Origin: Paenalcaligenes hermetiae
GTDB lineage: Bacteria > Pseudomonadota > Gammaproteobacteria > Burkholderiales > Burkholderiaceae_B
Direction: 5' to 3'
Length of the DNA stretch: 64,000 bases
Assembly (NCBI RefSeq): GCF_039543645.1
Contig: NZ_BAABKD010000008.1
Coordinates: 186,001 to 250,000 of the forward strand
The position numbers were made by a program, and so were the translations under genes. The notes under the pieces are model-generated. The model was not told the DNA's origin, did not search any database, and worked only from the letters and a program-made list of their open reading frames with translations. This document shows positions 8,645 through 16,773 of this stretch, in pieces (position 1 is the first letter of the stretch; each line of letters starts with the position of its first letter).

Positions 8645-8960
8645 TTATTCACATAAGCGCAAGACGAGCAATAATCCACTGGCAGCGCCTATCCATAGGT
8701 GGGCGAACTCATGTGCATGAACATCTAAGTTATTTTGGAAATCACTTACAAATTCAAGCTTGCTCGTACCTTCTGCTAACAGGAACTCTCTGTACTAAAA
8801 CTGTCGACCTTGCATTAGCTTAATGGTGTCGCTTAGTTCAAGGCTATACTTGCCCAACTGGTGACTACCAACCGTATGTAAATCTGCAAGCAAAGGATAT
8901 GTGGGCTTTAGTAGATGATTAGCGAGAACGGGATACAAGACACGCAGAAACAAAAAAGCC
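8645..8960 (-). pseudogene. Possible decayed membrane-protein gene in the rfbB-tRNA-Ser gap
   Basis: The 8516-8989 gap contains no intact gene. On the minus strand one frame stays open for about 100 codons except for a single in-frame TAG at 8797-8795, ending at TAA 8647-8645. The upstream part reads like FLFLRVLYPVLANHLLKPTY and the downstream part LDVHAHEFAHLWIGAASGLL, with hydrophobic stretches loosely reminiscent of VanZ-like proteins. No start codon with a ribosome site is obvious, and its upstream end runs into the tRNA terminator. I see a plausible relic rather than a gene. The remaining 8516-8644 is AT-rich and may hold the rfbB promoter; nothing firm is visible. Confidence 0.3.
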
Positions 8961-8984
8961 CTTGAAATGAATCAAGGGCTTTTT
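8952..8984 (-). terminator. Rho-independent terminator downstream of tRNA-Ser
   Basis: A 13-bp stem, AAAAAGCCCTTGA pairing with TCAAGGGCTTTTT around the loop AATGAA, has A/T runs on both flanks, so it could work in both directions. It lies 5 bases past the CCA end of tRNA-Ser. Confidence 0.85.
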
Positions 8985-8989
8985 AAATC

Positions 8990-9082
8990 TGGCGGAGATG
9001 GAGGGATTCGAACCCTCGATGCGGGTATAAGCCGCATGCTCCCTTAGCAGGGGAGTACCTTCAACCTCTCGGCCACATCTCC
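8990..9082 (-). tRNA. tRNA-Ser (anticodon GCU)
   Basis: The minus strand folds as a class II tRNA: acceptor GGAGATG pairs with CATCTCC, discriminator G, and CCA is encoded. The anticodon loop CTGCTAA gives anticodon GCU. A long variable arm follows (GCATGCGGCTTATACCCGC region), as expected for serine, then the T-arm GGTTCGAATCC. It separates the polysaccharide locus from housekeeping genes; tRNA genes often mark such boundaries. Confidence 0.97.
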
Positions 9083-9137
9083 GTAAAGTCATAACTATAG
9101 CATAACTTTAAATAAAAAAGCTAGCCCCTAGCTGACT

Positions 9138-10394
9138 TTAGTTTTTCTCTTGGTCTAGCTCAAAAACGCGGTGCAAAGTGCGCACAGCGAGCTCCATGTA
9201 TTTGTCATCAATAATGACAGAGGTTTTGATTTCGCTGGTGCTGATCATTTGGATATTGATGCCCTCTTCGGCCAAGGCGCGGAACATGGTACTGGCTACG
9301 CCCGCATGGCTGCGCATGCCAATGCCCACGATAGAGACTTTACACACTTTAGAGTCCGCTACAATTTCGCCTGCGCCGATGGCTGGGCCGATTTGTTTTT
9401 CTAGGATCTCTTGGGTGCGCTCGGCATCCGCACGGTTTACCGTAAAGGAAAAGTCCGTTGTGCCCTGTACCGATAGGTTTTGCAAGATCATATCCACATC
9501 GATATTGGCTTCGGCAATAGGGCCTAGGATCGAATACGCCACACCGGGGGTGTCGGGTACGGCACGCAAAGTGAATTTGGCCTCGTCGCGGCTAAAAGCA
9601 ATACCAGAAACAACAGCAGCTTCCATTTTTGTGTCTTCCTCGAAGGTAATCAACGTGCCCGAGGAGTCTTCCTCGTCGATGGGCATATCCGGATCAGTTA
9701 AAGATGATAAAACGCGTACGGGGACCCGGTATTTACCGGCAAACTCCACAGAGCGGATTTGTAGAATTTTGGAGCCCAAAGAGGCGAGCTCTAGCATTTC
9801 CTCGAAGGAAATCACGCGCATGCGACGGGCTTCGGGGACCACGCGTGGGTCGGTGGTATAGACCCCATCCACATCGGTAAAAATTAAGCATTCGTCGGCG
9901 TTTAGCGCGGCGGCCATGGCCACGGCCGAGGTGTCCGAGCCACCACGCCCTAGGGTGGTGATGTGGCCTTTGTCATCAACCCCCTGAAAGCCGGTCACAA
10001 TCACCACACGGCCAGCGTCTAAATCGGCTTGTACACGTGTGGGGTCAATGGATTTAATCCGGGCTTTGGTATAAGAGGAGTCGGTGTTCACCGGCACTTG
10101 CCAACCGGCATAGCTACGAGCGGGCACGCCAAGCTCGATCAATGCCATGGCTAATAATGCGCTACTGGCTTGTTCACCCGTGGCAGCGAGCATGTCTTGC
10201 TCTCGCAAGTTAGGATGTGCGGAGATATCTTTTGCTAAGCCTAGCAAACGGTTGGTTTCGCCAGACATAGCAGAAGGAACCACTACAACCTGATGTCCAG
10301 CTTTGTGCCATTTGGCGACTCGGCGCGCTACATTTTTGATACGCTCTACCGAGCCCATCGATGTGCCGCCATATTTTTGTACGATCAAGGACAT
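9138..10394 (-). CDS. lysC: Aspartate kinase
   Basis: Aspartokinase phosphorylates aspartate in the first step to lysine/diaminopimelate, methionine and threonine. The 418-residue protein starts with the kinase signature VQKYGGTSMGS, followed by the amino-acid kinase domain (TLGRGGSDTSAVA near residue 147) and two C-terminal ACT domains (about 265-418; SILGPIAEANIDVDMI and MFRALAEEGINIQMIST) that bind feedback inhibitors. Length fits monofunctional class I/II enzymes of betaproteobacteria. It lies 60 bp downstream of tilS in the same direction. No lysine riboswitch is seen in the short leader. dapA is also in this window (34594) but not linked. Confidence 0.96.
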   Translation of the reverse strand: MSLIVQKYGGTSMGSVERIKNVARRVAKWHKAGHQVVVVPSAMSGETNRLLGLAKDISAHPNLREQDMLAATGEQASSALLAMALIELGVPARSYAGWQVPVNTDSSYTKARIKSIDPTRVQADLDAGRVVIVTGFQGVDDKGHITTLGRGGSDTSAVAMAAALNADECLIFTDVDGVYTTDPRVVPEARRMRVISFEEMLELASLGSKILQIRSVEFAGKYRVPVRVLSSLTDPDMPIDEEDSSGTLITFEEDTKMEAAVVSGIAFSRDEAKFTLRAVPDTPGVAYSILGPIAEANIDVDMILQNLSVQGTTDFSFTVNRADAERTQEILEKQIGPAIGAGEIVADSKVCKVSIVGIGMRSHAGVASTMFRALAEEGINIQMISTSEIKTSVIIDDKYMELAVRTLHRVFELDQEKN

Positions 10395-10454
10395 AATAAT
10401 TACTGACTGAAATAAAATGGCTCACGCCACGAAAAAAAATACTATTTTATTTGG

Positions 10455-11528
10455 CTACGATACGCTAGTATCAAAATGTAAAAACACGCGGCCGCGGCGA
10501 CAGCATACATAGACGTCACCATGTTTAATGCGCATTTGGCGATCAAAGCCCAGCGCATGCAGTTCACGCAGCTGCCGTAACATATCATTTAACCGTGCTT
10601 GGGTGGGCATTTTTTGCCCTTGTTTGGCTAGCCAATGGCGCAGTACCAGGGCTTGACGGGTGGGCTTGAGCTGGCGCCACCGCGCTAAATCAAAGCTTTG
10701 GCTGGCGGCGTCCACATCTAACGCGGCCAAGTCGTCTTCGGCGATTTCATCTAAGAGCTCGGCGATTTCTTGGCTTTGTTGGGCGTGGCGGCTTAATACG
10801 TGCTGCCAGCCGCGCCACCGTTCATTTAAGTGCGGCACAATTCGATCACGCAACGCCCCACGCGTGTAGTCATCCTGAAGATTGGTTGGGTCCCACACGG
10901 GTTTCCAGTGGCTTTGCGCGGCAAATTGCTCTGCCACAGCGATCAGCTTAGCACGGGGGATGGTAAGCAAGGGGCGTAAATAATGGATGCTATCCCTTTG
11001 CATCATGGGTGCCATGGCACCCATGCCGGTGACCCCAGCCCCCCGCAATAAGCGCAGCAATACGGTTTCGGCCTGATCATCCAGATGGTGACCTAAGAAT
11101 ATATGCTTGACACCAGTAAGCTGGCTAAGCTGTGTAAAAGCCTGATAGCGCGCGGTGCGTGCGGCGGATTCCAGGCCATCTCCCTGAGTTAGATCCACCT
11201 GTACACGCACGGTGTGGCACGGTACACCTAAAAACAAGGCGAGCTCATGGACATGGTCCACCCAGCCCTCTGCCCGCTGTTGTAAGCCATGGTGCACATG
11301 AAAAAAATGCAGGGTTTTACCCTGCTTGCGCGCCCATACCACTGCGTGTAACGCCAGCATGGCAGAGTCCACCCCGCCGCTGCAGGCGACGGCAAACGCA
11401 TCTGCTGCCAACGGTTGGGTGAGCTGCTGTAAAGCAGATAGCACCAAAGGGTTGGCTACCTGCTCAAGAAAAGAGGTGCTAAGGGGTGGGAAACCAGGAT
11501 TAGGCACGTGACTCTTGGTAACGACCAT
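10455..11528 (-). CDS. tilS: tRNA(Ile)-lysidine synthetase
   Basis: TilS is an ATP-dependent ligase that attaches lysine to C34 of the CAU-anticodon tRNA-Ile, switching it to read AUA. The PP-loop is SGGVDS at residues 50-55, followed by HVHHGLQQRAEGWVDHV and GHHLDDQAETVLLRLLRGAG, both characteristic of TilS. At 357 residues it is shorter than E. coli TilS, with a reduced C-terminal region. The ATG at 11528 lies inside accA (29-bp overlap); an in-frame GTG seven codons later is an alternative start behind AAGAG. The gene sits between accA and lysC as in related bacteria. Confidence 0.93.
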   Translation of the reverse strand: MVVTKSHVPNPGFPPLSTSFLEQVANPLVLSALQQLTQPLAADAFAVACSGGVDSAMLALHAVVWARKQGKTLHFFHVHHGLQQRAEGWVDHVHELALFLGVPCHTVRVQVDLTQGDGLESAARTARYQAFTQLSQLTGVKHIFLGHHLDDQAETVLLRLLRGAGVTGMGAMAPMMQRDSIHYLRPLLTIPRAKLIAVAEQFAAQSHWKPVWDPTNLQDDYTRGALRDRIVPHLNERWRGWQHVLSRHAQQSQEIAELLDEIAEDDLAALDVDAASQSFDLARWRQLKPTRQALVLRHWLAKQGQKMPTQARLNDMLRQLRELHALGFDRQMRIKHGDVYVCCRRGRVFLHFDTSVS

Positions 11529-12465
11529 AAGACAACAAGCGCTCTAAACGTTGCTGACGTAATTGATCTACGGATAACCCCGATACCTGACGCAGGGCGT
11601 CGGCTAGGGCTCGGCTTAGCTGGCGTGCCATGGTGGCGGGGTCGCGATGGGCACCGCCAATGGGTTCGTTAACCACACGATCAATAAGATTCAGATCTTT
11701 TAGGCGGTCAGCCGTGATCGCTAAGGCTTCGGCAGCGGTAGAGGCTTTGTCGGCGCTGCGCCATAAAATCGACGCACAGCCCTCGGGGGAGATCACCGCA
11801 TAGGTGGCGTATTGCAGCATGAGCACCACATCGCCCACGGCAATGGCTAGCGCCCCGCCGGAGCCGCCCTCGCCAATAATGGTGGAAATAATGGGGACTT
11901 TGAGTTCGGCCATGGCATAGAGGTTATGCCCAATGGCTTCGGACTGGCCGCGTTCCTCGGCACCGATGCCGGGGTACGCACCAGGGGTATCCACAAAGGT
12001 AAAGATAGGGAGTTGGAATTTTTCGGCTAAGCGCATTAAGCGTAAGGCTTTGCGGTAGCCCTCGGGGCGTGGCATACCAAAATTACGTTTGGCGCGCTCT
12101 TTGGTGTCGCGGCCTTTTTGGTGACCAATGACCATGCATGGTGTGCCGTTAAACCGAGCCAACCCACCTACGATGGCTTTATCGTCCGCATACATGCGGT
12201 CGCCGTGTAGTTCGTGAAAATCCGTAAAGATTTCACGCACGTAATCTAAAGTGTAAGGACGCTGGGGATGGCGTGCTACCAAAGCCGTTTGCCAAGGCGT
12301 TAATTTAGCGTAAATACTACGCGCCAAGGTTTGACTTTTTTGCTGTAGACGGCTGACCTCTTCGGAAATATCTACCGCGGAATCCGCCTGCACAAATCGC
12401 AATTCGTCTATTTTTTGTTCGAGTTCAGCAATGGGTTGCTCGAACTCTAGGAAAGTATTTCGCAT
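11500..12465 (-). CDS. accA: Acetyl-CoA carboxylase carboxyltransferase subunit alpha
   Basis: AccA with AccD transfers the carboxyl group from carboxybiotin to acetyl-CoA, giving malonyl-CoA for fatty-acid synthesis. From ATG 12465 the protein is 321 residues (MRNTFLEFEQPIAELEQKI), matching family length; a longer frame to 12555 would add 30 unrelated residues that lie across the end of the glycosylase gene, so it was rejected. Visible family motifs include HELHGDRMYADDKAIVGG, TFVDTPGAYPGIGAEERGQ and GEGGSGGALAIAVGD, the oxyanion-hole region. It overlaps tilS and follows the glycosylase gene by 17 bp. Confidence 0.96.
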   Translation of the reverse strand: MRNTFLEFEQPIAELEQKIDELRFVQADSAVDISEEVSRLQQKSQTLARSIYAKLTPWQTALVARHPQRPYTLDYVREIFTDFHELHGDRMYADDKAIVGGLARFNGTPCMVIGHQKGRDTKERAKRNFGMPRPEGYRKALRLMRLAEKFQLPIFTFVDTPGAYPGIGAEERGQSEAIGHNLYAMAELKVPIISTIIGEGGSGGALAIAVGDVVLMLQYATYAVISPEGCASILWRSADKASTAAEALAITADRLKDLNLIDRVVNEPIGGAHRDPATMARQLSRALADALRQVSGLSVDQLRQQRLERLLSYGRYQESRA

Positions 12466-12482
12466 TGTCGTCTTAGCTCGTA

Positions 12483-13130
12483 TTAATAATGGACAGCTAC
12501 AGCATCTACGCTGCGCCATAAATGCCATGTTGCCACAGTACACCAAGGTGCCCAAGCCTGAGCAACCTCGCGGGCTTCAAAACGCGATACCGGCTCGCCA
12601 CTGAAATAATGCGTAGAGATGGCTTGTAATAAAGCGGCATCATCCAGTGGCAAAACATCGGCACGGCGTAAGTTAAAAATTAAAAACATTTCGGCCGTCC
12701 AGCGGCCGACGCCACGAATAGCACAAAGTGTTTCGATTACAGCTTCGTTATCTAAGTGCTGTAAACGCGAAACATCAATATAGCCATCCACAAAATGTTG
12801 AGATATCCCAATAATATATTCTGCTTTACGCCTAGGCAAACCAATTTGACCTAAGCAAGCAGACGAAAGTATAGCGATATTTTCTGGATTGGGTTGTTCT
12901 CCGTGATGACGCGCAAACTGGTGCCATTGTCTTAGCGCGGTGCGCCGGCTGGCTTGGCGCGATAAGACAGCACGCACCAGGGTGACAAACGGCGATGCCG
13001 GTAACCCTAGCGCATCATCAGCGTATAGGGGGATTATTCTACGCAGAATCCGATCATTTTTCATCAATTCGGTTTTTGCTCTTTCCCAATACGCGGGTGC
13101 GACCACCTGATCTATTGCGGTATTAAGCAC
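12483..13130 (-). CDS. DNA-3-methyladenine glycosylase II-type (AlkA/HhH-GPD superfamily)
   Basis: A base-excision repair glycosylase of about 215 residues. The helix-hairpin-helix LCAIRGVGRWTAEMFLI is followed by LPLDDAALL, in which the second Asp corresponds to the catalytic Asp of the HhH-GPD fold. The frame is open to 13217, but that extension lies over the end of cysS and is poor in family character; GTG 13130, which overlaps the cysS stop, keeps AYWERAKTELMKNDRIL, the usual start of the family. ATG 13064 is the next alternative. Its place between cysS and accA suggests coupled translation. Confidence 0.85.
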   Translation of the reverse strand: MLNTAIDQVVAPAYWERAKTELMKNDRILRRIIPLYADDALGLPASPFVTLVRAVLSRQASRRTALRQWHQFARHHGEQPNPENIAILSSACLGQIGLPRRKAEYIIGISQHFVDGYIDVSRLQHLDNEAVIETLCAIRGVGRWTAEMFLIFNLRRADVLPLDDAALLQAISTHYFSGEPVSRFEAREVAQAWAPWCTVATWHLWRSVDAVAVHY

Positions 13131-14568
13131 GACGCCACTGGGTGAGCCCACCGGGCTTGTCCTCGAGCTCGATGCCCTGGGCGCGCAGTTGTTCGCGAAT
13201 CGCATCGGCCTGTGCAAAGTCTTTGTTTTGCTTGGCCTGATGGCGTTGGGCGATCAAGTCTTCGATTTGGGCATCGGTGATGGATGAGGCCTGCGCCCCT
13301 GTTTTCAAATAACGGGTGGGCGAGCGTAAGTAGGTTTGGGGGTCGTGCTGTAGTAGACCTAAGATCCCCCCCAGAGCCTTGAGCTCAGCCGATAATGCCG
13401 CGGATTTGTCCTTGTTTGCCTGACTGGCTAGGTCAAAAAGCACGGCGACTGCCCCGGCCGTGTTGAAGTCATCGTTCATGGCGTCACGGAAACGTTGGGC
13501 ATAGGGGCTGTCCCAGTCAATGCCGTTTTGTGCGGCGGGTGGGATATTGGCTAGGGTCTGGTACAACCTGTCGATGGCTTGCTGGGCATCGTATAGGTTA
13601 TCGGGTGCGTAATTTTGTGTGCTGCGGTAGTGATTACGCACAATGAAAAAGCGCAGCATTTCTGCTTCGCGTGGGTTGGCTTCGTAGGTGGCTTGATCAT
13701 CGGCCACGTCGGCGGCGATGGTTTGGCGAATCGTGCGGAAATTACCTAAGGATTTAGACATTTTGTCCGCATCCACCATAAGTGGTCCGCAATGCATCCA
13801 AATCGATGCCATTTCCCCACCAAACGCCCCCTCGGATTGAGCGATTTCGTTTTCGTGGTGGGGGAATTTCAGATCTGGCCCGCCACCGTGAATGTCCAAA
13901 GGCATGCCTAACAAGGCGTGGCTCATGGCCGAGCATTCAATATGCCAGCCAGGGCGCCCCAAGCCATAGGGAGACTGCCATTTGGATTCGGCAGGCTCGT
14001 CGTCTTTGGCGGCTTTCCATAGCACGAAGTCTAAGGGGTCACGTTTGCCCGAAGAAACCGCGACGCGCTCGCCGGCGCGTAAATCGTCTAGTGATTTGCC
14101 TGATAGTTTTCCATAGCCTTTGAACTGACGTACGGCGTAATTCACATCGCCGTCGTCGCCCTGATACGCTAAGCCTTTGTCTTCGAGCAGTTTGATGATG
14201 CCGAGCATATCACCCACATGCTCGGTGGCACGTGGTTCAAAATCTGGGGATTGAACATTGAGCGCTTTTTCATCGGCATGCATGGCATCGATATAAAAGG
14301 CGGTAACATCTTGCATGCGTTGATTTCGCTCTACGGCACGACGGATGATTTTGTCATCAATATCGGTGATATTGCGTACGTATTTGACCTGATACCCCAT
14401 GGTGCGCAACCAGCGTTGGATCACATCAAAGCTCACGAGCATCCGTGCGTGGCCTAAATGACAAAAGTCATAAACGGTCATACCACACACATACATGCGA
14501 ACCTTACCGGGCTCTATTGGCTTAAATTCTTCTTTGGTACGGGAAAGGGAGCTATATATACGCAACAT
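13123..14568 (-). CDS. cysS: Cysteinyl-tRNA synthetase
   Basis: A class Ia synthetase that charges tRNA-Cys. The HIGH-like motif is HLGH at residues 37-40 and the KMSKS loop is DADKMSKSLGNF near residue 270. Zinc ligands are seen in VCGMTVYD (Cys28), WHIECSAM and HHENEIAQSEG. Full length is 481 residues, slightly longer than E. coli CysS. The C-terminal anticodon-binding part ends GGLTQWRRA. A divergent TPR gene begins 104 bp upstream, so the gap must hold promoters for both. Confidence 0.97.
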   Translation of the reverse strand: MLRIYSSLSRTKEEFKPIEPGKVRMYVCGMTVYDFCHLGHARMLVSFDVIQRWLRTMGYQVKYVRNITDIDDKIIRRAVERNQRMQDVTAFYIDAMHADEKALNVQSPDFEPRATEHVGDMLGIIKLLEDKGLAYQGDDGDVNYAVRQFKGYGKLSGKSLDDLRAGERVAVSSGKRDPLDFVLWKAAKDDEPAESKWQSPYGLGRPGWHIECSAMSHALLGMPLDIHGGGPDLKFPHHENEIAQSEGAFGGEMASIWMHCGPLMVDADKMSKSLGNFRTIRQTIAADVADDQATYEANPREAEMLRFFIVRNHYRSTQNYAPDNLYDAQQAIDRLYQTLANIPPAAQNGIDWDSPYAQRFRDAMNDDFNTAGAVAVLFDLASQANKDKSAALSAELKALGGILGLLQHDPQTYLRSPTRYLKTGAQASSITDAQIEDLIAQRHQAKQNKDFAQADAIREQLRAQGIELEDKPGGLTQWRRA

Positions 14569-14672
14569 AAGGGGTTATTGTCTATAAATAAAAGGCTAAA
14601 ATAGGTGATAGTTTAGTATAACAAGGCTGTCACTAAAGGTGGCGTCTTAACCCTCTGAATCATGTATTCGTT

Positions 14673-15326
14673 ATGTCTGATAGGAATATTCCGGTGTCCA
14701 AACGACTTTTTTTCTTTACCTCTTTCTGCGCTGTGCTGGGCTTGAGCCTAAGTGTATCGCTAGTCGCTCATGCCCAAAGCACGGGGGCCATTTTCAATGA
14801 CGCACCGGCAACACCACGGGGCTGGCAACCGCTGGTTCGCGCGCTGGATGCCCTAACGCCCAGCGTGGACACGTCTATTCCGTTAACACCACAAGACATT
14901 ACGAATCGTATCACAGCCCTTTTGAATCAAGGGCAAAATGAACAAGCGCTACAGGCCATTGAAAAGCGTCTTGCGCAGCGCGAAGCCAGTGGCGAGATCG
15001 GGGTGGATGTGCAGCTGCTGTTTTTGCAGGGGCGGGCTTATTCGCAGCTGGGTCAGCATACCAAAGCCATCGAAAGCTACCGTCAGCTTACCGTGTTTTA
15101 CCCTGAGCTCCCCGAACCATGGAACAACCTTGCCGCCGAATACATGCGTCAACACCAATTAGAGCTAGCCCAAGAGGCCTTGGATATGGCATTGTTAGCC
15201 AACCCGAATTATGCTTTGGCGCTCCAAAATTACGGCGAGCTACAGCTTATGCTAGCGCATCAGGCTTTTCAGAAAGCCGGAAACGCTGAACGCTCTAAGG
15301 ACACTCAATACATCTTAGAAAACTAA
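14673..15326 (+). CDS. Exported tetratricopeptide-repeat protein
   Basis: A 217-residue protein with an N-terminal signal sequence (basic start, hydrophobic FFFTSFCAVLGLSLSVSLVA, cleavage probably after AHA). Residues of about 75-200 form two to three TPR units (EQALQAIEKRLAQ, QLGQHTKAIESYRQLTVFYP, PEPWNNLAAEYMRQHQLELAQEALDMALLANP). TPRs mediate protein contacts; no catalytic motif is seen. Related genes commonly sit next to the cyclophilin gene in Bordetella relatives, but their role is not known to me. It is probably cotranscribed with the cyclophilin gene 24 bp downstream. Confidence 0.75.
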   Translation: MSDRNIPVSKRLFFFTSFCAVLGLSLSVSLVAHAQSTGAIFNDAPATPRGWQPLVRALDALTPSVDTSIPLTPQDITNRITALLNQGQNEQALQAIEKRLAQREASGEIGVDVQLLFLQGRAYSQLGQHTKAIESYRQLTVFYPELPEPWNNLAAEYMRQHQLELAQEALDMALLANPNYALALQNYGELQLMLAHQAFQKAGNAERSKDTQYILEN

Positions 15327-15350
15327 TTTTCATAAAGGGAATACTTTACA

Positions 15351-15992
15351 ATGCCACAATACTTCACTATAAGACAGGTTTTACGTTTTCAACCGGTCGT
15401 GTTTTTTTTACTTGGGCTGATGATGATGGCACTGTCTCTCTCTGCTCAAGCTACTACTTCTTCTACCACACAAGGTAATACTATGAGTACAAATCCAAAA
15501 GTTTTACTTCAAACCAACAAAGGCGATATCACGCTTGAGCTGGATGCCGAAAAAGCCCCTAACACCACACAAAACTTTTTAAACTATGTGAATGCTGGCT
15601 TTTATAACGGTACGATTTTTCATCGTGTGATCAATAACTTTATGATCCAAGGCGGTGGGTTCGAGGTTGGCATGAAACAAAAAGAAACCAACGCGCCTAT
15701 CGAAAACGAAGCCAACAATGGTCTAAAAAATGATCGCTACACCATTGCGATGGCACGTACCAACGACCCGCACTCTGCTACCGCACAGTTTTTTATTAAC
15801 GTTGCCGATAACGATTTTCTTAACCACACCAACCCTACCCCCAATGGCTGGGGCTACGCGGTGTTTGGTAAAGTCGTCGAGGGCACCGACGTTGTAGACA
15901 GCATCAAAGGGGTTAAAACCGGTAACAAAGGCTTCCACCAAGACGTACCTGTCGAAGATGTCATCATCGAAAACGCTACCGTTGTTGAGTAA
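15351..15992 (+). CDS. Peptidyl-prolyl cis-trans isomerase, cyclophilin type, with two possible starts
   Basis: A cyclophilin catalysing proline isomerisation. Family residues include FHRVINNFMIQGGGF, MARTNDPHSATAQFFINVADN and YAVFGKVVEGTDVV. The long form (213 residues, ATG 15351, good site AAAGGGAA upstream) begins with a hydrophobic segment ending ALSLSAQA, a clear signal peptide, so it would act in the periplasm. A second ATG at 15483 also follows AAGG at suitable spacing and would give a 169-residue protein starting MSTNPKVLLQTNKGDITLEL, the size of cytoplasmic PpiB. One gene may therefore serve both compartments, or the upstream form alone is real. The 3' end overlaps lpxH by 35 bp. Confidence 0.9.
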   Translation: MPQYFTIRQVLRFQPVVFFLLGLMMMALSLSAQATTSSTTQGNTMSTNPKVLLQTNKGDITLELDAEKAPNTTQNFLNYVNAGFYNGTIFHRVINNFMIQGGGFEVGMKQKETNAPIENEANNGLKNDRYTIAMARTNDPHSATAQFFINVADNDFLNHTNPTPNGWGYAVFGKVVEGTDVVDSIKGVKTGNKGFHQDVPVEDVIIENATVVE

Positions 15993-16773
15993 GCTGCAGC
16001 TTCACGGTACGGTCTGGATCGCCGCAGATATTCATTTGGGGCCGCATAGCCCCAAAACGTCACAGGCTTTTTATCAGTTTTTAGATCAAGCCAAACAACA
16101 CGCTGACGCGCTTATTCTCTGCGGCGATATTTTCCATGCTTGGGTAGGGGCAGATCAAGCCATTGATCCCCCTGCCTGGCTGGCGCACGCGGTGTATCAC
16201 TTCCGGCATACGGCAATGGATTTGCCGATTTTTTTTATGCGTGGTAACCGTGATTTTTTACTGGATGGGCATTTTGCGCATTATGTTGGCGCGCAGATGC
16301 TTGATGATCAGCTGATTTTACAAACGGATCACCACCGTCTTTTGCTAACCCATGGGGACGAGCTGTGTACCGATGACCAGCGCTATCAACGCTTTAGGCG
16401 GCGTGTGCGTAATAAAAAGCTCCAACGCTTTTTTTTGCGTTTACCGTTAGCTTGGCGTGAGCGTATTGCCGGTGGGCTACGTCAACAAAGTCAAAAACAA
16501 CAACAATACTTGCCGCAGTCCATCACCGATGTGAACGAGCAAGCTTGTATGGATTTACTGCAGCAACATCACGAGCAGGTGTTAGTCCATGGCCATACGC
16601 ACCGGCCGGCTTTGCATCGCCTGGAAAATGGCTTAAGTCGAATTGTATTACCCGACTGGGAATACGATCACAGCGAACCAAGCCGCAGTGGCTGGCTCGC
16701 TTTGGAAGCAGACGGTCAGATCGCTTTTCACCGCCTGCATCACCCTACCTTACGCTTTAAGCTTAAAAAATAA
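15958..16773 (+). CDS. lpxH: UDP-2,3-diacylglucosamine diphosphatase
   Basis: LpxH removes UMP from UDP-2,3-diacylglucosamine, giving lipid X in lipid A synthesis, at the inner membrane surface. It is a calcineurin-like metallophosphatase: ADIHLG, GDIFHAWVG, MRGNRDFLL, LTHGDELC and VHGHTHRPA together supply the two-metal site. Length is 271 residues with ATG 15958; this start lies within the cyclophilin gene and a TTG at 15982 is an alternative nearer the overlap. The extra residues at the N-terminus over E. coli LpxH are consistent with this uncertainty. Confidence 0.93.
   Translation: MSSSKTLPLLSKLQLHGTVWIAADIHLGPHSPKTSQAFYQFLDQAKQHADALILCGDIFHAWVGADQAIDPPAWLAHAVYHFRHTAMDLPIFFMRGNRDFLLDGHFAHYVGAQMLDDQLILQTDHHRLLLTHGDELCTDDQRYQRFRRRVRNKKLQRFFLRLPLAWRERIAGGLRQQSQKQQQYLPQSITDVNEQACMDLLQQHHEQVLVHGHTHRPALHRLENGLSRIVLPDWEYDHSEPSRSGWLALEADGQIAFHRLHHPTLRFKLKK

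Noticed and set aside
9178..9861. Long antisense ORF opposite lysC
   Set aside because: Shadow of the lysC reading frame on the other strand, with no start signal or recognisable product.
12466..12555. Longer accA start
   Set aside because: The extra 30 residues (MGTLVYCGNMAFMAQRRCC...) lie across the end of the upstream gene and are unlike AccA; ATG 12465 gives normal length.
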